Below are positions 61,164 to 64,000 of a stretch of 64,000 nucleotides of DNA, piece after piece. Source of the stretch: Gemmatimonadota bacterium (GTDB lineage Bacteria; Latescibacterota; UBA2968; GCA-2709665); the NCBI GenBank assembly GCA_028874335.1, contig JAPPJY010000041.1, forward strand, positions 1 through 64,000. The letters are read 5' to 3'. The notes beneath the pieces were generated by a model, which saw only the letters and a list, made by a program, of their open reading frames with translations, ran no database searches and was not told where the DNA came from. Each line of letters begins with the position of its first letter. Within the stretch, counting starts at the first letter, position 1. The position numbers and the translations under genes were made by a program.

Positions 61164-62162
61164 TGTACGGTACTTTTCTACCGTGGACATATCCAGCTTC
61201 ACGCCCAGTCCCGGTCCTTCCGGCAGAACGAAGTGCCCGTCCGTTACGACGAGGGCGCCGTTCACGACGTCGGCGACGCGGGTGAACGGCAGTTCGTCGC
61301 ATGGCAGGGTCGCGTTTGGAAGGGTCGCCTGGACATGCACGGAATACGCGGCGAGGACGCCCAGGCACAGGCCGCCCATCTGCACCCAGCAGGGGACGTC
61401 TGCGGCGTCCGCGATGGCAGCGGACTTCTTCACCTGCTGCGCCGGTCCACCCAGGTTGACGTAGTCGATGCATTCGGCCTTCAGCGCGTTCAGTACGCCT
61501 CCGGGCGGGCCCAGGTGCAACGCGATCGGGATGTGGGTCTTCTGGCGCAGGAGGCGGTACCAATCAAGGTTGTTTTTGAGTACGGGATCTTCGAAGTTCG
61601 CGACGGTTCCGATGGGTTCCAGTTCTTCCGCCAGGCGGGCGGCGACGGTGGGGTGCCGAAACGCCGTGTTGGGATCCACGCCGACGGTGTATTCGGTCCC
61701 CGTGGCTTCCTTCATGAGCCGGACGGTTTCCACGATGTTCCAGGGCCGCGCCTTGAGCTTATGGTTCGTGAATCCCAGTCCGGCGCCGACCTCGGCCTCG
61801 GCAGCGGTCTCCTCGGGTTGCATGGCGCACGACCAGTAGGAAACCGGGATGCGGTCGCGGACCTTCTCTCCGAAAAAACGCCAGAGCGGGATGCCGTAGG
61901 CCTGGCCGGCGATGTCCAGGAGCGCGCACGCGAAGGGATCGGGCTGGGCGAACGGATCCAGATTGAGAGGGTCTTTTCCGGTAAGCGCGTCGGCTCGTTC
62001 CGCGAACTGGCCTGGCTCGCCCTGGCACTCGCCGATGCCCTCGAGGCCGCCGTCGGTGTGGATGCGGCACAGCGTGATCGAATAGACTTTGGGATGGTAT
62101 CTGGCAATAACCGGTATGGGCGGGACCTCCACTTCGAAGAGGTCGATTTCGGTGATTTTCAC
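61158..62162 (-). CDS. Mandelate racemase/muconate lactonizing enzyme family protein
   Basis: A 334-residue enolase-superfamily enzyme. GTG at 62162 has AAAGGAGG seven bases upstream and gives VKITEIDLFEVEVP, the usual beginning; it overlaps the M14 gene's stop by 4 bp. Barrel signatures are TNHKLKARPWN (KxK-like lysines), TVGVDPNTAFRHP (metal Asp), VANFEDPV and a late CWVQMGGLCLGV. It is only distantly similar to the 59.4-kb paralogue. Coupling with the M14 peptidase suggests the two act on the same peptide-like or amide substrate, which is inference. Confidence 0.9.
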   Translation of the reverse strand: MKITEIDLFEVEVPPIPVIARYHPKVYSITLCRIHTDGGLEGIGECQGEPGQFAERADALTGKDPLNLDPFAQPDPFACALLDIAGQAYGIPLWRFFGEKVRDRIPVSYWSCAMQPEETAAEAEVGAGLGFTNHKLKARPWNIVETVRLMKEATGTEYTVGVDPNTAFRHPTVAARLAEELEPIGTVANFEDPVLKNNLDWYRLLRQKTHIPIALHLGPPGGVLNALKAECIDYVNLGGPAQQVKKSAAIADAADVPCWVQMGGLCLGVLAAYSVHVQATLPNATLPCDELPFTRVADVVNGALVVTDGHFVLPEGPGLGVKLDMSTVEKYRTG

Positions 62163-63664
62163 TTCGGGCCTCCTTTGGGCAGGCAGTGCTTGACGGCTGC
62201 AAGGCAGATTTCGACGACCGTATCCGTATTCATGACCAGTGCGTGTACGTCGTCGCGATTGCCGGACATTTCGATGAGGAAGGCGGCCGGCGTGCCGCGT
62301 TCGGCCGCGTAGGAGATGCAATACGGCTCCGGGGGACGGAATTCGGTAATGCGGTCCATGTTCACCTGCTGGTACGCGCCTCCGTACGGCTTCTGCGTCA
62401 GGTAACGGTTCTCCAGGCGGTCCCGGATGTCAGCATGGATGGCGGCGAGCAGTTTCCCGTCTCCCTTGTGCGGAAGCATCATGATGTAGTCGGCCGTATG
62501 GAAGTCGATGACGCAGTGCGGGCGGTGTTCGTCGATAATACGCTGAATGACCCGCGTCTCCCGCTCGGATGCGGCTTGCGCACCCATATAATTGTAGTCC
62601 CAGGGCATCCGCACGTCCTGCGTATAGTGGAAACCGTCCCAGTTGCAATCGAAGTTGCGGTTCAGATCCACGCCCCGGGAGTTCTGGCGGGTGAACCGGT
62701 CGAATCCGCCCGGGTTCTGCACCGGCAGCATCTTGATATGCAGATCGCGGGTGTTCAAACCCTCCACGTTCGGACTCTCGCACAGGACTTCCGCAAGGCG
62801 AAGCAGGCCGTACGCGTTCTCCCATTCCCAGCCGTGTATGGCGGCGCCGAAGTACATCGTGGGCCTGGATTCATCGCCGACGTTCAGGGAAAACATCGGC
62901 CTTCCGTCGCTGGAAGGTCCTTCGTCCTTCAGAAAAAGGTCCGGATACCGTTCCACCGCGTCGAACATGAGTTCGACGAATCCATCGTAGGGCAGTCGTT
63001 CCGGATAGTGTCTGCCGTAACGAACGGCGTTGTTGACGATGTTGCCGAGAAACAGATACTTATTCGTGCTGCCCCATGAATTGTACCACGGACGCACCGG
63101 CGACGCGAGGTCCATGGCCACGATCCGCCCGTCTCCGACGCGTTCTTCCAGCATGACGGCGCCGCTGTTCAGGTTGGAAATGCCAAGAGCGGAAACGCTC
63201 CTGGTGGTCTCCAGGCCCAGGACCTGGCGCTGGAACATCTGGTTGGCATAGCTCTGATCGGGGGCGCTCGTGACGGTACCGTACCACCACACGGCGTCGC
63301 CGACGGAATAGCCCCGGGTTACGTCGTTCTCGATTTCAATTCGCATCTCGGGGCGAATGCGGTCCTGCACGTGGGTCTTGCTGAAGTGCAGGCCCCGGTT
63401 TCGAGCGTACTCGAAGAGGCAGGAAATGACCTGCCCCCCGGATTTCGCGAATTCGGTGACGACGCCGTAGTCCAGGTGGTGCAGATTGCGTCCGTCATTC
63501 ACGACGGTGATCACGAATTCATACCGGCCGAGTACGCCTGCGTCGCAGGGCTCGTTTCTGATGTCCAGGCGTCTGACCTTGCCAGGATAGAGAATGTCGA
63601 GATCGGCCCCGATGGTTCCGCCAGGACCGTCTGAAAGCACGAGGATGTTTCGATCGGATTGCAT
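62159..63664 (-). CDS. M14-family zinc carboxypeptidase-like protein
   Basis: A protein of about 501 residues. The first 215 or so resemble a glutamine-amidotransferase-like/ThuA-type alpha-beta domain (RNILVLSDGPGG, GGQVISCLFEYARN, GRIVAMDLASPVRPW). The rest is an M14 peptidase: zinc ligands HGWEWE (about 275) and FHTADY (about 387), VDLNRNFDCNWDG, and the catalytic glutamate in FLIEMSG (about 461). No signal peptide is visible. The ATG at 63664 is one option; a GTG nine codons upstream is another. It is translationally coupled with the enolase-superfamily gene. Confidence 0.88.
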   Translation of the reverse strand: MQSDRNILVLSDGPGGTIGADLDILYPGKVRRLDIRNEPCDAGVLGRYEFVITVVNDGRNLHHLDYGVVTEFAKSGGQVISCLFEYARNRGLHFSKTHVQDRIRPEMRIEIENDVTRGYSVGDAVWWYGTVTSAPDQSYANQMFQRQVLGLETTRSVSALGISNLNSGAVMLEERVGDGRIVAMDLASPVRPWYNSWGSTNKYLFLGNIVNNAVRYGRHYPERLPYDGFVELMFDAVERYPDLFLKDEGPSSDGRPMFSLNVGDESRPTMYFGAAIHGWEWENAYGLLRLAEVLCESPNVEGLNTRDLHIKMLPVQNPGGFDRFTRQNSRGVDLNRNFDCNWDGFHYTQDVRMPWDYNYMGAQAASERETRVIQRIIDEHRPHCVIDFHTADYIMMLPHKGDGKLLAAIHADIRDRLENRYLTQKPYGGAYQQVNMDRITEFRPPEPYCISYAAERGTPAAFLIEMSGNRDDVHALVMNTDTVVEICLAAVKHCLPKGGPK

Positions 63665-63727
63665 GGTGCCGCCTGTCCCTGAAGCGCTCACGTCCGAACG
63701 ACGCGTGGAACCGTGACGATCAAACGG

Positions 63728-64000
63728 TTATGGCCCAGTGGTTGCAGGAAGGTTGACGATGTTTCTGAGCGGTTGGCCGAGCAGTGCCCTTCTGCAGGTT
63801 TCGGCGGTACTTGCACGCAGGTCCATCAGACTCTGCTCCGAGTAGAACGCGGAATGCGGCGTCAGGAGTACGCGATGGTGCGCGGGGTGACCGGGGTCCC
63901 GCCAGGCGACGACGAGGGGATCGTCTTCCTTGAGCTGTTCCCATTCGAAAACGTCGATTCCCGCCCCGGCCAGACGGCCGGAAGCGACGGCGTCCGGGAT
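63728..64000 (-). CDS. D-isomer-specific 2-hydroxyacid dehydrogenase, C-terminal part
   Basis: The last 90 codons of a gene entering from the right edge. The first visible residues are IPDAVASGRLAGAGIDVFEW, the end of the NAD-binding domain of phosphoglycerate dehydrogenase-like enzymes, followed by VLLTPHSAFYSEQSL with the catalytic histidine, and a short C-terminal helix ending at a TAA. It should oxidise or reduce a D-2-hydroxyacid; the substrate is not readable from this part. It is in the same direction as the M14 gene, about 60 bp upstream of it. Confidence 0.9.
   Translation of the reverse strand: MPDAVASGRLAGAGIDVFEWEQLKEDDPLVVAWRDPGHPAHHRVLLTPHSAFYSEQSLMDLRASTAETCRRALLGQPLRNIVNLPATTGP

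Overview
The window reads as a fragment of a high-GC, uncultured-type bacterial chromosome. Its enzyme mix suggests a Latescibacterota-, Poribacteria- or other FCB-like marine or soil heterotroph: two enolase-superfamily (mandelate racemase-like) enzymes, Gfo/Idh/MocA and SDR dehydrogenases, a DUF3604 protein, Ldh2-type and M14/M16/M20/M28 enzymes, a bactofilin, a paired M16 protease, a long plant/cyanobacterial-type IspH and GTP-dependent PEPCK. This placement is an inference from gene content; no rRNA or other phylogenetic marker set is present.

Left end (1-8.9 kb, minus strand, visibly lower GC): a defence operon transcribed leftward. Its order is a STAND NTPase with an N-terminal PD-(D/E)xK nuclease, a D12-class adenine methyltransferase, a large Eco57I/PglX-like N6-adenine methyltransferase, a small unknown protein with a TGGGARDLRF motif, and the start of a McrB/MoxR-like AAA+ ATPase that runs off the window. 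The last four genes are joined by short overlaps. The layout recalls multi-subunit McrBC-type restriction systems (LlaI, LlaJI, BsuMI), but with adenine methyltransferases and an Avs-like STAND nuclease in front. This is the strongest candidate for an undescribed system.

9-14.3 kb (minus): an FKBP lipoprotein, two SDR dehydrogenases, a Gfo/Idh/MocA oxidoreductase and an NAD-dependent epimerase. The Gfo/Idh gene is flanked on both sides by dense 8-bp tandem repeat arrays. 14.3-17.8 kb (plus): pyrH, a MITE-like element, purD and purE, and a 167-bp inverted-terminus repeat that supplies the end of purE.

17.8-26.7 kb (minus): a carboxylate-amine ligase, an M20 amidohydrolase, a transaldolase-like protein, dapB, pckG and dapA, behind a sigma70-like promoter and what looks like a lysine riboswitch with a terminator. 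26.9-29.4 kb (plus): an inactive/active M16 protease pair. 29.4-31.2 kb (minus): ispH and dut behind a near-consensus promoter. 31.4-38.5 kb (plus): a four-gene unit of a GH20/DUF4838-like protein, an Ldh2-family dehydrogenase, an M28-AAC(3) fusion and a HemL-like aminotransferase, ending in a second copy of the 167-bp repeat. 38.7-41.1 kb (plus): a UvrB/UvrC-motif protein and hflX, the latter bracketed by direct copies of another dispersed repeat.

41.4-50.5 kb (minus): a bactofilin, a peptidase-less M23-like membrane coil protein, a 53-aa membrane protein, a small exported protein, and a TolC / RND / MFP tripartite efflux set whose RND pump has a large extra membrane insertion. 50.8-56.8 kb (minus): mrp, an aminotransferase, a gamma-glutamyltransferase and a DUF3604 protein. 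57-59.3 kb (plus): a glutaredoxin, rarA, and a sigma-region-4-like regulator preceded by a promoter, a 17-codon leader ORF with three consecutive prolines and two tandem terminators, which looks like an attenuator. 59.4-64 kb (minus): two enolase-superfamily enzymes, a TMEM14-like protein, an M14 carboxypeptidase and the C-terminus of a 2-hydroxyacid dehydrogenase.

No tRNA, rRNA, CRISPR array or transposase gene was seen. Coordinates were derived by hand from the sequence and chosen starts were set mostly by Shine-Dalgarno position and family length.
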